DNA of 64,000 bases from Candidatus Saccharibacteria bacterium (GCA_016432585.1 CP066696.1:62001-126000), one strand, 5' to 3'. Shown: positions 1 to 9,606, counted from the first letter of the stretch. The notes: generated from the letters alone by a model not told the origin. Numbers and translations are program-made.

Positions 1-828
1 CCGCAAGAGCAAGAAATTGCGCAGCTTGTTTCACTTGGGCTAGACGGCGATATTATTAGTGACGCGCTTGACCCGCACGAGGTTCCACGTATAGAAGTTG
101 ATGGCGAATGGACGTATTTTATTACACGTCTACCAGATACCGATGATGATTTTAACGATTTTACGACGCCTATTCTATTTGCGATCGGCCGCGAGCATAT
201 TGTTACGATAAGCCGCGATTCGCTTGGCCGTTTGTGGCAGCCATTTATCGACACGGTTGATACGCCGACCACGCAAAAAATCAAATTCTTTATGGTAATG
301 ATGGACGCGATTATTCGTCAGTATCAAACTCGGGTGGCATCGATCAACCGCCAAATGCGCGCCGCGACAAGCGACGTAACCAACCTGCGCCCGCGTGATA
401 TTGGTATTTTTGTTGAGTACGAACGAAAATTGAACGACTACCTCGATGCGCTTATTCCTACGAACACCGCGCTCGAAAAACTGCTTGGTGGAAAGCTAGT
501 GCCACTCTACGAGGACGACCTTGATCTTGTTGAGGACCTTTCTATCGACCTAGAACAGCTTGGCGCAAGGTGTAAAAGTTTGCTGCGTACAATCACGAAC
601 GTACGTGACTCGTACCGTGCGGTTATGGATACGCGTTTGAACGAAACAATTCGAATCCTTACGGTGATTACGCTTGCCCTAACGATTCCTACGATGATGG
701 CAGGGTTGTACGGCATGAACGTCGACCTGCCTGGCGACGAAAACTCGCCAGTGATGTTTTGGATAATTATTGCAATCAGCGCCACGGCATCGATTAGCCT
801 TAGCTATTATTTTACAAAAAAGCGTTAG
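1..828 (+). CDS. CorA-family divalent cation transporter, 5'-truncated
   Basis: The frame is open from the first base, so the N-terminus lies outside the window. The visible part is the cytoplasmic helical funnel followed by two membrane helices. The first helix ends in YGMNVD, the GMN selectivity motif of CorA Mg/Co channels (near 706-720), and the protein ends in a basic KKR tail, as in the family. A second CorA homologue lies at 29714-30634 and is clearly divergent, so the two are paralogues rather than a duplication of identical sequence. The substrate (Mg, Co, Ni or Zn) cannot be told from the sequence. Confidence 0.9.
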   Translation, partial: PQEQEIAQLVSLGLDGDIISDALDPHEVPRIEVDGEWTYFITRLPDTDDDFNDFTTPILFAIGREHIVTISRDSLGRLWQPFIDTVDTPTTQKIKFFMVMMDAIIRQYQTRVASINRQMRAATSDVTNLRPRDIGIFVEYERKLNDYLDALIPTNTALEKLLGGKLVPLYEDDLDLVEDLSIDLEQLGARCKSLLRTITNVRDSYRAVMDTRLNETIRILTVITLALTIPTMMAGLYGMNVDLPGDENSPVMFWIIIAISATASISLSYYFTKKR

Positions 829-834
829 CGCGTT

Positions 835-843
835 TGATACTAT
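835..843 (+). promoter_or_regulatory. Extended -10 promoter of Nudix gene (leaderless)
   Basis: TGATACTAT fits the TGnTAnnnT extended -10 element. Six bases separate it from ATG at 850, so transcription should start at the A of the start codon. No ribosome binding site is present. Confidence 0.55.
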
Positions 844-849
844 AAATGT

Positions 850-1278
850 ATGAATGATAAAAATGTTGGTGTTGGGATTGCCGTCTTTATTATAAAAGAT
901 GGTAAGTTTCTTATGATGCAGCGGCAGGGTTCTCATGGTGCGGGAACGTGGGCGCCACCGGGTGGCAAGCTGGAATTTGGTGAATCGTTTGAAGATACGG
1001 CAAAGCGTGAAGCCAAAGAGGAAACAGGTCTAGAAATCAAAAATGTGAGGTTTGGCGCAATTACTAACGACCACTTTAAAGAAGAAGGTAAGCACTTTGT
1101 GACTATTTGGGTTCTTAGCGAGTGGGCGAAAGGTATCGAAGAAATATGCGAACCCGAAAAATGTACTGCAATGAAATGGTGTACGTTCGAAGATTTGCCT
1201 GAATCACTGTTTTTTCCGTGGGATCAGCTTTTCGAATCTGAATTTATAGATCAAGTTAAAGCGGCGATGAAGGTGTAA
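850..1278 (+). CDS. Nudix hydrolase, MutT/NUDT15-like
   Basis: A 142-residue Nudix hydrolase. The Nudix box is complete at about residues 37-59: GGKLEFGESFEDTAKREA followed by KEETGL, matching GX5EX7REUXEEXGU. The preceding W-A-P-P-G-G context and the following THDHF-like segment resemble NUDT15/MTH1-type enzymes that hydrolyse oxidised or modified nucleoside triphosphates; this substrate is an inference from family resemblance. It starts without a Shine-Dalgarno sequence directly downstream of an extended -10 box, so it is probably leaderless. It stands alone between CorA and the ADI operon. Confidence 0.88.
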   Translation: MNDKNVGVGIAVFIIKDGKFLMMQRQGSHGAGTWAPPGGKLEFGESFEDTAKREAKEETGLEIKNVRFGAITNDHFKEEGKHFVTIWVLSEWAKGIEEICEPEKCTAMKWCTFEDLPESLFFPWDQLFESEFIDQVKAAMKV

Positions 1279-1308
1279 CATTGCGCACAGTCCGGCTAAC
1301 CATAAACG

Positions 1309-1317
1309 TGATATAAT
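1309..1317 (+). promoter_or_regulatory. Extended -10 promoter of the ADI operon
   Basis: TGATATAAT is a perfect extended -10 element. No good -35 box is seen 16-18 bases upstream. The expected start is near 1324, giving a leader of about 35 bases with an AAAGGAG ribosome binding site before arcA. No ArgR/ArcR operator was recognised. Confidence 0.6.
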
Positions 1318-1358
1318 CCAGGCATACAGACAAAAATCTGAACAGCAAAAGGAGCATC

Positions 1359-2597
1359 ATGAGCGGACCATTGCACATCACCTCGGAAATCGGAACATTA
1401 AAAACGGTGCTCTTGCATCGCCCGGGGGAAGAGCTGGAAAACCTCACGCCCACCTATTTAAAAGATTTGCTGTTCGACGATATTCCTTATTTAAAGCAGG
1501 CGCAGGCCGAGCACGACGCATTTGCGCAGGTGCTAAAAGACCGTGGCGTTGAAGTTCTTTATCTCGATCGCCTGACAGCCGAAGCGCTAGAGTCGCCAGA
1601 TATAAAGGCGGCCTTTATTGCGGAAATGGTCGAAGCCTCAAAGCAGGGCGGTCAGCGCGCTACCGACGCACTTAAAAATTATCTTGCAGCGCTGCCAACG
1701 CACGCGATGGTTCGCAAGGTTATGGCGGGTATCCGAAAAGACGAAATCGACCTGCCGCCCGAGCACCAGCAGCAACTTCATGCAATGGTAGAAAAGAGCA
1801 GTTATCCGTTTTATCTTGACCCTATGCCGAACTTATACTTTACGCGTGATCCCAGTGCTGCAATTGGTGGAGGTCTTACGATTAACCGCATGCACTGGCC
1901 TGCTCGTCGCCGCGAATCGCTGTTTATGCAGTATATTATTGCACACCATCCGCGATTTAAAGACGCGGACATTCCCGTATGGTATGGGCGCGACAATAAA
2001 TTTTCTATCGAGGGTGGTGACGAACTTGTTCTTAGCCGGAACGTAATGGCGATTGGCATAAGTGAGCGCACGACGCCTGAAGCGATTGAAAAGATGGCGA
2101 CAAAACTATTTAAAGAGTCTGAGTTTACGAAGATAATCGCGATAGAGATTCCAAAATCTCATGCGTTCATGCACCTCGATACGGTCTTTACTATGATCGA
2201 TCGGGATACGTTTACAATCCACCCCGAAATCCGCGACAACGGTGGCAAATTAAATATGTATATCCTCGACGAAGATGAAAATTCACCATATCCACGTATT
2301 GCAAAAGAAACTGATTTGGAGCATGTTTTACGAACGGCGTTATCCCTCGAGAGCGTCCGCCTCATCGAATGCGGTGGTGGCGATGATATTGCCGCAGCGC
2401 GAGAACAGTGGAACGACGGATCGAACACGCTTGCAATTGCACCGGGTGTTGTCGTTACGTATGATCGCAATTACGTTACCAACCAAAAATTGCGTGACAG
2501 CGGTATCGAAGTAATAGAAGTCGCAGGCAGTGAGCTGGGGCGTGGCCGCGGCGGCCCTCGCTGTATGAGCATGCCATTAATAAGAGAGGATATCTAA
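1359..2597 (+). CDS. arcA: Arginine deiminase
   Basis: Hydrolyses L-arginine to citrulline and ammonia, the first step of the ADI pathway. At 412 residues it has the usual length. Visible family motifs are [12 protein letters not shown] (about residue 165), the EGGDELVLS segment, [10 protein letters not shown] with the catalytic His, and the C-terminal [13 protein letters not shown] loop with the nucleophilic Cys at residue 402. The start is supported by AAAGGAG ten bases upstream. It is the first gene of a tight operon with arcB, a carrier and arcC. In mammal-associated Saccharibacteria the ADI system is known to supply ATP and to affect the host bacterium; the same role here is inferred. 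Confidence 0.97.
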   Translation: MSGPLHITSEIGTLKTVLLHRPGEELENLTPTYLKDLLFDDIPYLKQAQAEHDAFAQVLKDRGVEVLYLDRLTAEALESPDIKAAFIAEMVEASKQGGQRATDALKNYLAALPTHAMVRKVMAGIRKDEIDLPPEHQQQLHAMVEKSSYPFYLDPMPNLYFTRDPSAAIGGGLTINRMHWPARRRESLFMQYIIAHHPRFKDADIPVWYGRDNKFSIEGGDELVLSRNVMAIGISERTTPEAIEKMATKLFKESEFTKIIAIEIPKSHAFMHLDTVFTMIDRDTFTIHPEIRDNGGKLNMYILDEDENSPYPRIAKETDLEHVLRTALSLESVRLIECGGGDDIAAAREQWNDGSNTLAIAPGVVVTYDRNYVTNQKLRDSGIEVIEVAGSELGRGRGGPRCMSMPLIREDI

Positions 2598-2598
2598 T

Positions 2599-3588
2599 AT
2601 GAATACTAGCTTGAAAGGGCGGTCGCTTCTAACGCTAAACGACTATAGCGGCGAAGAGATCCGTCTGCTACTAGATACGGCGCATGAGTACAAAAAACTC
2701 AAAAAAGCAGGAACGCCACATCGTATTCACGAAGGTAAAAGTATCGCACTGTTGTTCGAAAAAACCTCAACGCGCACCCGAATTGCATTTACGGTCGCCG
2801 CAAATGACCTTGGTGTTGCACCAGAATTCTTAGGAAAAGATGACATTCAACTGGGTAAAAAAGAATCGGTCGAGGATACCGCAAAAGTCTTAGGTCGGGT
2901 GTTCGATGGCATTGAATTCCGGGGGTTCGCGCATTCTACGGTAGAATCGCTTGCTAAATATTCTGGCGTACCGGTATGGAACGGCTTGACCGACGAATAT
3001 CATCCTACGCAGGTGCTTGCCGACTTTATGACACTCGAAGAGCATATCGGTGACCTTAAAGATCTAAAGCTTGTGTTTGTTGGTGATGGTCGCAATAACA
3101 TGGCAAATAGTCTTATGCTTGGCTCCGCTAAAATGGGGCTCGATTTTAGAATTGCCGCACCACAAGAGTTGCAGCCCGACCCAGAACTTATCGCAATGGC
3201 CGAAGAATTTGCCATAAAGTCGGGCGCGAGTATTATGATTACCCACGATATTGAAAAAGCGGTGCAGGGCGCCAATGCAATTTACACCGATGTTTGGGTG
3301 TCTATGGGCGAAGAAGACAAGTTCGAAGAACGTATAAAGCAGCTGAGGCCTTATCAGGTGAACGCAGAGATGCTGCAAAAAACGGGCAATCCTAGCGCGG
3401 TATTCCTGCATTGTCTGCCCGCTTTTCATGATGTAGAAACCGACACGGCCAAAAAGATTAATCAGCAATATGGCCTTGCTGAAATGGAGGTAACCGACGA
3501 GGTATTTCGATCCTCTGCTAGTATCGTTTTTGATCAGGCAGAAAATCGCATGCACACAATCAAAGCTGTTATTGCTTTGACGCTTTAA
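2599..3588 (+). CDS. arcB: Ornithine carbamoyltransferase (catabolic)
   Basis: Converts citrulline and phosphate to ornithine and carbamoyl phosphate in the ADI pathway. It is 329 residues long. The carbamoyl-phosphate loop STRTR follows FEKT near residue 55, the HPTQ motif lies near residue 134, and the ornithine-binding HCLP motif lies near residue 272. It starts one base after the arcA stop, with an AGAGGA ribosome binding site inside the end of arcA. ArgF and ArcB are homologous; the catabolic name rests on the operon context with arcA and arcC and the lack of other arginine-biosynthesis genes nearby. Confidence 0.95.
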   Translation: MNTSLKGRSLLTLNDYSGEEIRLLLDTAHEYKKLKKAGTPHRIHEGKSIALLFEKTSTRTRIAFTVAANDLGVAPEFLGKDDIQLGKKESVEDTAKVLGRVFDGIEFRGFAHSTVESLAKYSGVPVWNGLTDEYHPTQVLADFMTLEEHIGDLKDLKLVFVGDGRNNMANSLMLGSAKMGLDFRIAAPQELQPDPELIAMAEEFAIKSGASIMITHDIEKAVQGANAIYTDVWVSMGEEDKFEERIKQLRPYQVNAEMLQKTGNPSAVFLHCLPAFHDVETDTAKKINQQYGLAEMEVTDEVFRSSASIVFDQAENRMHTIKAVIALTL

Positions 3589-3610
3589 CCTAAACGAGCA
3601 GGAGGCTCAC

Positions 3611-5158
3611 GTGCAAATGAAAGCAAATCCACAAAAAAAGACACAGAAGAAATGGAGAATGCCCTCGGCGTTCAGTATCCTTTTTGGACTGATCGCGGTT
3701 GTTGCGCTTCTTACTTGGGTAGTGCCGTCGGGGCAGTACTCGCTGACTGAACCAACCGACGGTAGCGACCCTACGCCTATTGCCGGTACCTACGAACAAG
3801 TAGATAAGGTGAAGGATGTAGAAGGTGAAAGCGTTGATGTTCGCCAAGGACCTTGGGAAGTATTGCAAGCTCCTGTACTTGGTACTGCCGAAGCAATCGA
3901 CGTTGTTCTATTTGTATTAATTATTGGTGGTTTCCTGGGTGTTACCATGAAAACCGGTGCGCTCGATGCGTTCCTAGGTCGTATTGTCAAAAACATGAAA
4001 GGTCGCGAAAAGTGGCTGATTCCGGTGTTAATGACACTCTTTGCCCTAGGTGGTACGACGTATGGCATGCAAGAAGAGACGATTGCGTTTTACGCGCTTG
4101 TTGTTCCTGTCATGCTTGCTGCCGGCTACAACGGAATGGTTGCCGCGCTGGTAATTATTTTGGGTGCTGGTGTTGGTGTTTTGGGTTCGACAATCAACCC
4201 ATTCTCGACAGGCATTGCAGCGGGTTTTGCAAACATTTCAATTGGTGACGGTATGATAGAGCGGTTGATCGTTCTGGTGCTGACGCTTCTTGTAGCGATT
4301 TGGTTTGTTATGCGCTACGCAGGCAAGGTAAAGCAGGGTGAATACAAGGAAGATTCGCGACTTCAACCTCGTTCGGTAACGGCGCGCGTAAAAGATGTTC
4401 CCGCCCTTACGGGTAGGCGCAAAGCTGTTATGGCAATCTTTGGTCTTGCATTCGTTATCATGGTGATCGCCGTTATTCCATGGGAATACAAATTCGGCAT
4501 TACGTTCTTTGCCGACATGGCAACCTGGCTTAAAGAACTTCCGGTAATTGGTATATTGTTTGGTGGTATCGTATCACTGGGCGATTGGTGGTTTAACGAA
4601 CTTTCTATGCTGTTCCTTGTTGCCGCTATGATTATTGGCGTTGTGTACTACAGTAAAGTTCCTGCTAAAAAAGATGGTGGTGGATTTGTCGATACGTTTA
4701 TCGATGGTGCGCGTGACCTTTTGGGTGTTGCGCTGATTATCGGTCTTGCGCGTGGTATTTCTGTTATCATGACCAACGGCGAGATTATGGCCACGTTCAT
4801 TAATTACGGCGAGCAACTACTGCAATCCGTTCCGTCGGTATTATTGCCGGCTGTGGCGTTTGTCGTGTATTTGCCGCTTTCGTTCCTTATTCCATCGACC
4901 TCTGGCCTAGCAACGGCATCTATGCCGATTTTGGCGCCGCTTGCCGATTTCGCAAATATCGACCGTCATCTTATTGTGACCGCCTTTGCGACTTCCGAGG
5001 GTGTTATTAACATGATTGCCCCTACAGTTGCTTCGGTTGTTGGTGGTTTGGCGCTAGCTAAGGTATCATATGGAGTATATCTGCGCCGCACATGGAAGCT
5101 TATGTTAGTCTTCTCGGCGATAAGCATTGCAGTGTTAATTATTTCTGCAGTAATTTAG
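3611..5158 (+). CDS. YfcC/DcuC-family membrane carrier, probable arginine-ornithine exchanger
   Basis: A 515-residue polytopic membrane protein with about 12 hydrophobic segments. It resembles the YfcC/DcuC (C4-dicarboxylate anaerobic carrier) superfamily rather than the APC-type ArcD. Typical features are the N-terminal PSAFSILF helix, a GGTTYGMQEET re-entrant-like segment near residue 145 and a PSTSGLATASMPIL segment near residue 430. Members of this family replace ArcD in many ADI operons, so arginine/ornithine exchange is the likely job, inferred from its position between arcB and arcC. The GTG at 3611 lies five bases after GGAGG; the ATG at 3617 is an alternative start. Confidence 0.85.
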   Translation: MQMKANPQKKTQKKWRMPSAFSILFGLIAVVALLTWVVPSGQYSLTEPTDGSDPTPIAGTYEQVDKVKDVEGESVDVRQGPWEVLQAPVLGTAEAIDVVLFVLIIGGFLGVTMKTGALDAFLGRIVKNMKGREKWLIPVLMTLFALGGTTYGMQEETIAFYALVVPVMLAAGYNGMVAALVIILGAGVGVLGSTINPFSTGIAAGFANISIGDGMIERLIVLVLTLLVAIWFVMRYAGKVKQGEYKEDSRLQPRSVTARVKDVPALTGRRKAVMAIFGLAFVIMVIAVIPWEYKFGITFFADMATWLKELPVIGILFGGIVSLGDWWFNELSMLFLVAAMIIGVVYYSKVPAKKDGGGFVDTFIDGARDLLGVALIIGLARGISVIMTNGEIMATFINYGEQLLQSVPSVLLPAVAFVVYLPLSFLIPSTSGLATASMPILAPLADFANIDRHLIVTAFATSEGVINMIAPTVASVVGGLALAKVSYGVYLRRTWKLMLVFSAISIAVLIISAVI

Positions 5159-5167
5159 GAGGAATAT

Positions 5168-6109
5168 ATGTCAACGATCGTCGTCGCCCTTGGGGGCAAT
5201 GCCTTGCAACAAAAAGGTGAGGCAAGTGCTAGCTCGCAGCAAAGGGTGGCGCGATCGACGGCAGCTCAGCTTGTTCCGCTTATTCAGGACGGTCACCGCT
5301 TGGTGATCGTTCATGGCAATGGGCCACAGGTGGGCAATATTGTTTTGCACGAAGAGGCAATTAATACGCCCGAAGTGCCAACACTCCCCCTTGATAGTAA
5401 TGTTGCCATGAGCCAAGGGCTTATTGGCTACTGGCTTCAGCAGGCGCTTGCCGACGAGCTGCAAAAGACTGCAATAAAGCCCGCTGTCGTAACGCTTGTT
5501 ACGCGCATACGGGTTGATGAAAACGATCCAGCATTCACTCATCCGACCAAGCCAATCGGTCCATTTTACGAAACCGAAAACGAGGCAAAGGCCACCGCTA
5601 CTGAACGCGGTTTTGTTGTTCGTGAAGATTCCGGTCGTGGCTGGCGACGTGTTGTTCCATCTCCACTTCCAAAAGAAATTATAGAAATTGATACGGTTCG
5701 CCAACTTATCGACACGGGTACGGTTGTTATAGCAGCCGGTGGCGGTGGGGTTCCTGTCGTTAAAAAATCCGGTGTATACGAAGGTGTCGAGGCGGTTATC
5801 GACAAAGATTTTAGCGCCGCCGTAATGGCCGACGAAATCAATGCAGATTGTCTGCTTATTCTTACGACGGTTGAATCTGCAATGATCAATTACGGTACTG
5901 CCGACCAAGAGGCGCTTGGTGCCATTACCGCCGAAGAAATGCGCCAATATGTTACAGACGGCCAGTTTGCATCGGGGAGTATGTTGCCAAAGGTCATGGC
6001 TGCACTGCAATTTGTTGAAGAAAACGACACGCGCCGTGCAGTGATTGCATCGCTCGATAAGGTAAGCGCTGCTGTAGGCGGTACATCGGGAACAGAAATC
6101 CGTCGTTAG
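5168..6109 (+). CDS. arcC: Carbamate kinase
   Basis: Transfers phosphate from carbamoyl phosphate to ADP, giving ATP, CO2 and ammonia: the energy-yielding last step of the ADI pathway. The 313-residue protein has the amino-acid-kinase fold signatures VALGGNALQ at the N-terminus, HGNGPQVGN near residue 42, and AAGGGGVPV near residue 193. A strong AGGAGG lies five bases before ATG, right after the carrier's stop. With arcA and arcB it makes the pathway complete in this window. Confidence 0.96.
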   Translation: MSTIVVALGGNALQQKGEASASSQQRVARSTAAQLVPLIQDGHRLVIVHGNGPQVGNIVLHEEAINTPEVPTLPLDSNVAMSQGLIGYWLQQALADELQKTAIKPAVVTLVTRIRVDENDPAFTHPTKPIGPFYETENEAKATATERGFVVREDSGRGWRRVVPSPLPKEIIEIDTVRQLIDTGTVVIAAGGGGVPVVKKSGVYEGVEAVIDKDFSAAVMADEINADCLLILTTVESAMINYGTADQEALGAITAEEMRQYVTDGQFASGSMLPKVMAALQFVEENDTRRAVIASLDKVSAAVGGTSGTEIRR

Positions 6110-6112
6110 TTA

Positions 6113-7093
6113 ATGAACACACTCCGAGCTTCAAAATTAGCATTTGAAAGAGTGGCGGTTGTCTATAATCCATCGGGCAGGTCGATGGCAGAGGCGGCAG
6201 TCGATGAACTTCGAGAACACGGTTTTGCTGCCGATATTTTTGGCACCGTTGCTGGCGGTATCGAACCGAATGTCGATATGCTCGCTAGCAATCTAGAGCC
6301 CGGCGACGTTGTAGGGACGGTGTGTGGTGATGGTACGTTCGGCACGATTGTCTCGGCCATGCGCCAGCCAGAGGTGATTGAAGCTACTGGCGGGCCATTG
6401 CCAATTTGTCCACTAGAGGGCGGCAACGCGAATGATGTTCGCCAATCTATGCACGGTCGGGTTCGTCGGGCGCCAAGCTGGGTGTTGCAAAACGGCATCG
6501 TCGTGCCAGCCCACACGCTAGAGCGGACAGTGGTGCATGAAGACGAAGTAGCGGTCGACGAGGCCGTGTCATATTTTGGGTTTGGCAAAACCGGCGAGGC
6601 ATCACGCCGGTTAGCGTCGCCCGAATACAGGCTTGGGACATTTGTGGTGAAAGATTTAAAACTTGGGTTTGCAAGCCTTTTTGGTGATGGTGCGTTTGAC
6701 CTCGTCGATAACGATGGCAGCGAAAAGCGCCTGGGTGATTTAACCGTGGTAAAGGGGCGGGTGATGGCCAAGATTGGCAAATTTGGCGTGCGGCACTTTG
6801 AGAAAGAAATGATTGTCGCAAAGACAAAGCCGAACCCTGTCTCAAGCACGCTTGGCTGGGCGGCCATAATTGGCGGGCTTCCTTATGGTAAACGCACAGC
6901 TCAGTATGGATTTACTGTTCTGAGCCCAGTTTTATCGCACAGAGACGGCGAACCGCCAGATTTATTGCCAGCTGGAAGTACAGTCGATGTCCGGGTTGCA
7001 GATGATCCGTATCTGCTTGTGACGACACGTCGGTCGGGCCGGAGGGTTCTTGACCTGACCCTAGAGGCGAATACCAGTACAGATGTGATCTGA
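6113..7093 (+). CDS. Diacylglycerol/lipid kinase-like protein
   Basis: A 326-residue protein of the DAGK_cat/NAD-kinase-like fold. It opens with VAVVYNPSGRSMAEAA, has CGDGTFGTIVSA in place of the usual GGDGT nucleotide loop (about residues 71-82) and LEGGNANDVRQ in place of PLGTGNDFA (about residue 103). The first Gly of GGDGT is Cys here, so activity should be tested rather than assumed. It starts three bases after the arcC stop without its own clear ribosome binding site, suggesting translational coupling to arcC. A lipid kinase joined to an ADI operon is unusual; a link to lipid recycling or envelope supply is only a guess. Confidence 0.75.
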   Translation: MNTLRASKLAFERVAVVYNPSGRSMAEAAVDELREHGFAADIFGTVAGGIEPNVDMLASNLEPGDVVGTVCGDGTFGTIVSAMRQPEVIEATGGPLPICPLEGGNANDVRQSMHGRVRRAPSWVLQNGIVVPAHTLERTVVHEDEVAVDEAVSYFGFGKTGEASRRLASPEYRLGTFVVKDLKLGFASLFGDGAFDLVDNDGSEKRLGDLTVVKGRVMAKIGKFGVRHFEKEMIVAKTKPNPVSSTLGWAAIIGGLPYGKRTAQYGFTVLSPVLSHRDGEPPDLLPAGSTVDVRVADDPYLLVTTRRSGRRVLDLTLEANTSTDVI

Positions 7094-7128
7094 TCCCATA
7101 TATCACCGTTTCAAAACCGTAAGCAGCA

Positions 7129-7137
7129 TGATATACT
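7129..7137 (+). promoter_or_regulatory. Extended -10 promoter of surface cassette
   Basis: TGATATACT matches the extended -10 consensus. The predicted start near 7144 gives a short leader containing AGGGG seven bases before ATG 7181. It would serve the four genes up to 10230. Confidence 0.5.
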
Positions 7138-7180
7138 TCAAAGTAACAAGTATCCATATATAAAGGATTAACAGGGGTAT

Positions 7181-7792
7181 ATGATAAAACGAATCAACAA
7201 ACAACACTCCGGCGTTATATTTGCTGCTGTATTTATGGTGCTCAGTGTTTTTGTCATGCCCGCCGTTGCTGGTGCCGCAACAACTTCAACGACAATCAAC
7301 TCGGCAATTAGTGGTGTGATAAGCGTCTTTACGAGCAACGGCACCGTAACGGTCAACGTAACACCTACGGGCTCGGGTGCGCAAACGATCGCAAGCGACA
7401 CGCTAACGGTAAGTACTAACAACTCGGCTGGCTATACGCTTCAGATTGCCGACACCGACGCAACAACAACGCTTGTTTCGGGGGGTAATACAATCCCGGC
7501 ATCATCTGGTACGCAGGCTTCGCCGGTTGTTCAAGCGGCTAACACCTGGGGATACCGCGTTGATGGGTTAGCAGGCTTTGGAGCAGGTCCAACATCTGGC
7601 CAAAACAGCGCGGCGATCGGCGCACTGACGTTTGCGGGTATGCCGGCCAACTCGTCGCCTGCAACGCTTAAAACCACGGCAACCACAGCAAGCAACGACA
7701 CGACAACGGTATGGTACGCTGTAGCGGCCAATACGTCACAGCCAACAGGGTCATATACCGATGGCGTTACCTATACTGCCACGACAAACTAA
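7181..7792 (+). CDS. Secreted WxL-like surface protein A
   Basis: A 203-residue exported protein. Residues 1-33 form a signal peptide with a basic start (KRINK), a long hydrophobic core and an AxA-type site (AVAGA). The mature part is Thr/Ser/Ala-rich beta sequence. It has a NNSAGYTLQIAD segment, a NTWGYRVDGLAGFGAGPTS core near residue 125 and a C-terminal GSYTDGVTYTATTN. The last element resembles the end of Gram-positive WxL domains (G-Y-T-x-T-L-T-W-T-L) with altered residues. A paralogue lies at 9607-10230 with the same core. The two flank a DUF916-like gene, which is the partner found next to WxL proteins in Firmicutes. WxL homology is inferred from context and motif; cell-wall or glycan binding is likely but unproven. 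Confidence 0.7.
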   Translation: MIKRINKQHSGVIFAAVFMVLSVFVMPAVAGAATTSTTINSAISGVISVFTSNGTVTVNVTPTGSGAQTIASDTLTVSTNNSAGYTLQIADTDATTTLVSGGNTIPASSGTQASPVVQAANTWGYRVDGLAGFGAGPTSGQNSAAIGALTFAGMPANSSPATLKTTATTASNDTTTVWYAVAANTSQPTGSYTDGVTYTATTN

Positions 7793-7816
7793 CGGGTGCG
7801 GGAAAGACAATTTACT

Positions 7817-8713
7817 ATGAAAAAAATAATCCAGGGTGGCTTAGCTGCGGGAATATTTGCATTTATTATCGCACTTGCTGCGGCCGTACAGCCTGTTAAT
7901 GCGGCATCTGGTGGATTGACTATTTCGCCAACATCGGCAGATGTAACGGTCGCCCCTGGTGGGTCGTACAAAGGCGAAATGCTTGTGGTGAATCAGGGTG
8001 AGCTTGATATTTCGTACAAAGTATACACAACCCCGTATAGTGTTGATGGCGAAGATTACAAGCCATACTTTAGTCCTATCCCTGGCGCGACCGATATTAC
8101 GAAATGGTTTACGCTTGGCAAAAAAGACGGCGACATAAAAGTAGGCAACCAAAATACCGTTCCGTTTACGATAGCCGTTCCAAAAGGAACAGGCGCGGGC
8201 AGTTACTATGCGACCATTTTTGTTGAAACCGAGGATAAAGGAAGTACGGGCGTGGTAACGCGAAAGCGTATTGGTATGATCGTTTATCTTCGCGTGTCGG
8301 GTAATGTTATCGAAAAGGGAAGCGTTGCAGGCTGGAATGTTCCTTGGCTGCAAGAGGCGCCATTTACTGCAAGCGTAAAGGTGGCAAACGAAGGTTCGGT
8401 TCATTATCCTGCAAGAGTAAAGGTTGTCGTGAGTGATTTGTTCGGCTCGCAGAAGTTCTCGTATGAGCGCAATCCTCAAATTATTCCGCAAAAAGTACGT
8501 GATATCCCCGTGGTATGGGAGAACGGCGCGTCATTCGGCTTATTTAAGGTAGACGGCGAAGTTACCTATCCGGGCAAGACCGAGCAACTTCCAACTAAGT
8601 TTGTTTTTATCGCAAATCTGCCAATGCGTCTTGTGACGCTCGGTAGTATCGTAGCTTTTATAGGCCTTGTTGTCTATTTGGGTCGTAAGCGTGCAGTGGC
8701 TCACAAAAAATAA
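7817..8713 (+). CDS. DUF916-like (WxL-partner) membrane-anchored protein
   Basis: A 298-residue protein starting at the ATG that begins a clear signal peptide (MKKIIQGG, hydrophobic core, VNAAS). An upstream in-frame GTG at 7796 would spoil the signal and is not preferred. The N-terminal domain (about 35-150) has the pattern seen in the peptidoglycan-binding DUF916 domain: a LTISPTSADVTVAPGG strand, a stretch with polar YKVYTTPYS, then a TIAVPKGTGAGSYYATI strand. A second Ig-like beta domain follows, then one membrane helix (about 270-290) and a basic tail GRKRAVAHKK. In the Gram-positive WxL system such proteins hold WxL proteins at the surface; the same role is inferred here. Confidence 0.72.
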   Translation: MKKIIQGGLAAGIFAFIIALAAAVQPVNAASGGLTISPTSADVTVAPGGSYKGEMLVVNQGELDISYKVYTTPYSVDGEDYKPYFSPIPGATDITKWFTLGKKDGDIKVGNQNTVPFTIAVPKGTGAGSYYATIFVETEDKGSTGVVTRKRIGMIVYLRVSGNVIEKGSVAGWNVPWLQEAPFTASVKVANEGSVHYPARVKVVVSDLFGSQKFSYERNPQIIPQKVRDIPVVWENGASFGLFKVDGEVTYPGKTEQLPTKFVFIANLPMRLVTLGSIVAFIGLVVYLGRKRAVAHKK

Positions 8714-9602
8714 GCTCATTGTTCTCGCGGCAGCTAGTTTTTGCCTGGTTATTTTTGCCCCTCAGAACACTCTTGCCGCGCAGACTATTCAGTCGAGTAT
8801 ATGCGAACAGTTTATCGCTCCAACGATAGGGCTTCCAGCGGATGGGGCAGAGATCAAGCAGAGCTCGGTTGTTGTTTCGGGTACGGGCGAGCCAGGTATG
8901 ACCGTTACTATTCTTGGCGACGGGCAGGCGATAGGTGCGACAACTATTGTTCCCGACGGCTCGTATGCACTAGAAGTACCCCTTTTAAGTGGGTATACCC
9001 AGCTTGTCGCGCGTGAAGTAAATGACTGTGATACCATACAGGACTCGAATATGGTGACAGTTTACCACCCAGCTCCGCCCGCTCCTGTTCCGCCTGGTAA
9101 CGGCAACCCGTCTGATCCTAATGCTCCTGGTTCACCCACTCCATCGCCGTTACCCTCGCTTGATTATCCTATTGTTGAAAATTACTACCGCGAGAAACGG
9201 AGCGCCGCAGATGGTCACGTAAAGCCGATTATTGTGCGGCCAACAGATGAAGCGGTTGTTTCTGCAGATGTTATTTGGGTGAGCGGAAAGGCCGAGCCCG
9301 GAAGTATAGTCACGATATTCGTTAATGGTCAGCGAATGGCCTATGTCGTTGCGTCGCTCGAAGGTACGTACCGCGCATTTGTGGGATTGCAACTAGGAGA
9401 CAATATTATCCAGGTTCGCTCCGAGTTGGGCGGACAGTCGGCAAATTCCGACAGTATTACGGTGACGTATGTTAAAAAAGAGATAGTTCTTGGTTTTCTT
9501 GAAAAGCATATACTGATTGACGCAATAACACTTTTTGCGCTCGCCATAATAAGCCTTAGTATCGTATGGGCTATTAATGCCCGCCACGGTAAGCTAAAGT
9601 AA
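8691..9602 (+). CDS. Membrane-anchored Ig-like surface protein
   Basis: About 303 residues from the GTG at 8691, which overlaps the end of the preceding gene; TTG codons further upstream are less likely. An N-terminal hydrophobic signal (LIVLAAASFCLVIF) precedes two bacterial Ig-like repeats with the same outline: IGLPADGAEIKQSSVVVSG near residue 40 and IVRPTDEAVVSADVIWVSG near residue 180. Between them is a Pro/Gly/Asn-rich linker of about 35 residues. A C-terminal membrane helix (DAITLFALAIISLSIVW) and short basic tail anchor it. It probably serves as a stalked surface protein co-expressed with the WxL-like pair. No enzymatic motif is visible. Confidence 0.72.
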   Translation: MQWLTKNKLIVLAAASFCLVIFAPQNTLAAQTIQSSICEQFIAPTIGLPADGAEIKQSSVVVSGTGEPGMTVTILGDGQAIGATTIVPDGSYALEVPLLSGYTQLVAREVNDCDTIQDSNMVTVYHPAPPAPVPPGNGNPSDPNAPGSPTPSPLPSLDYPIVENYYREKRSAADGHVKPIIVRPTDEAVVSADVIWVSGKAEPGSIVTIFVNGQRMAYVVASLEGTYRAFVGLQLGDNIIQVRSELGGQSANSDSITVTYVKKEIVLGFLEKHILIDAITLFALAIISLSIVWAINARHGKLK

Positions 9603-9606
9603 TAGT

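Noticed and set aside
5171-6010. Long (279-residue) minus-strand frame
   Set aside because: It is the antisense of arcC, which has full motif support and a strong ribosome binding site.
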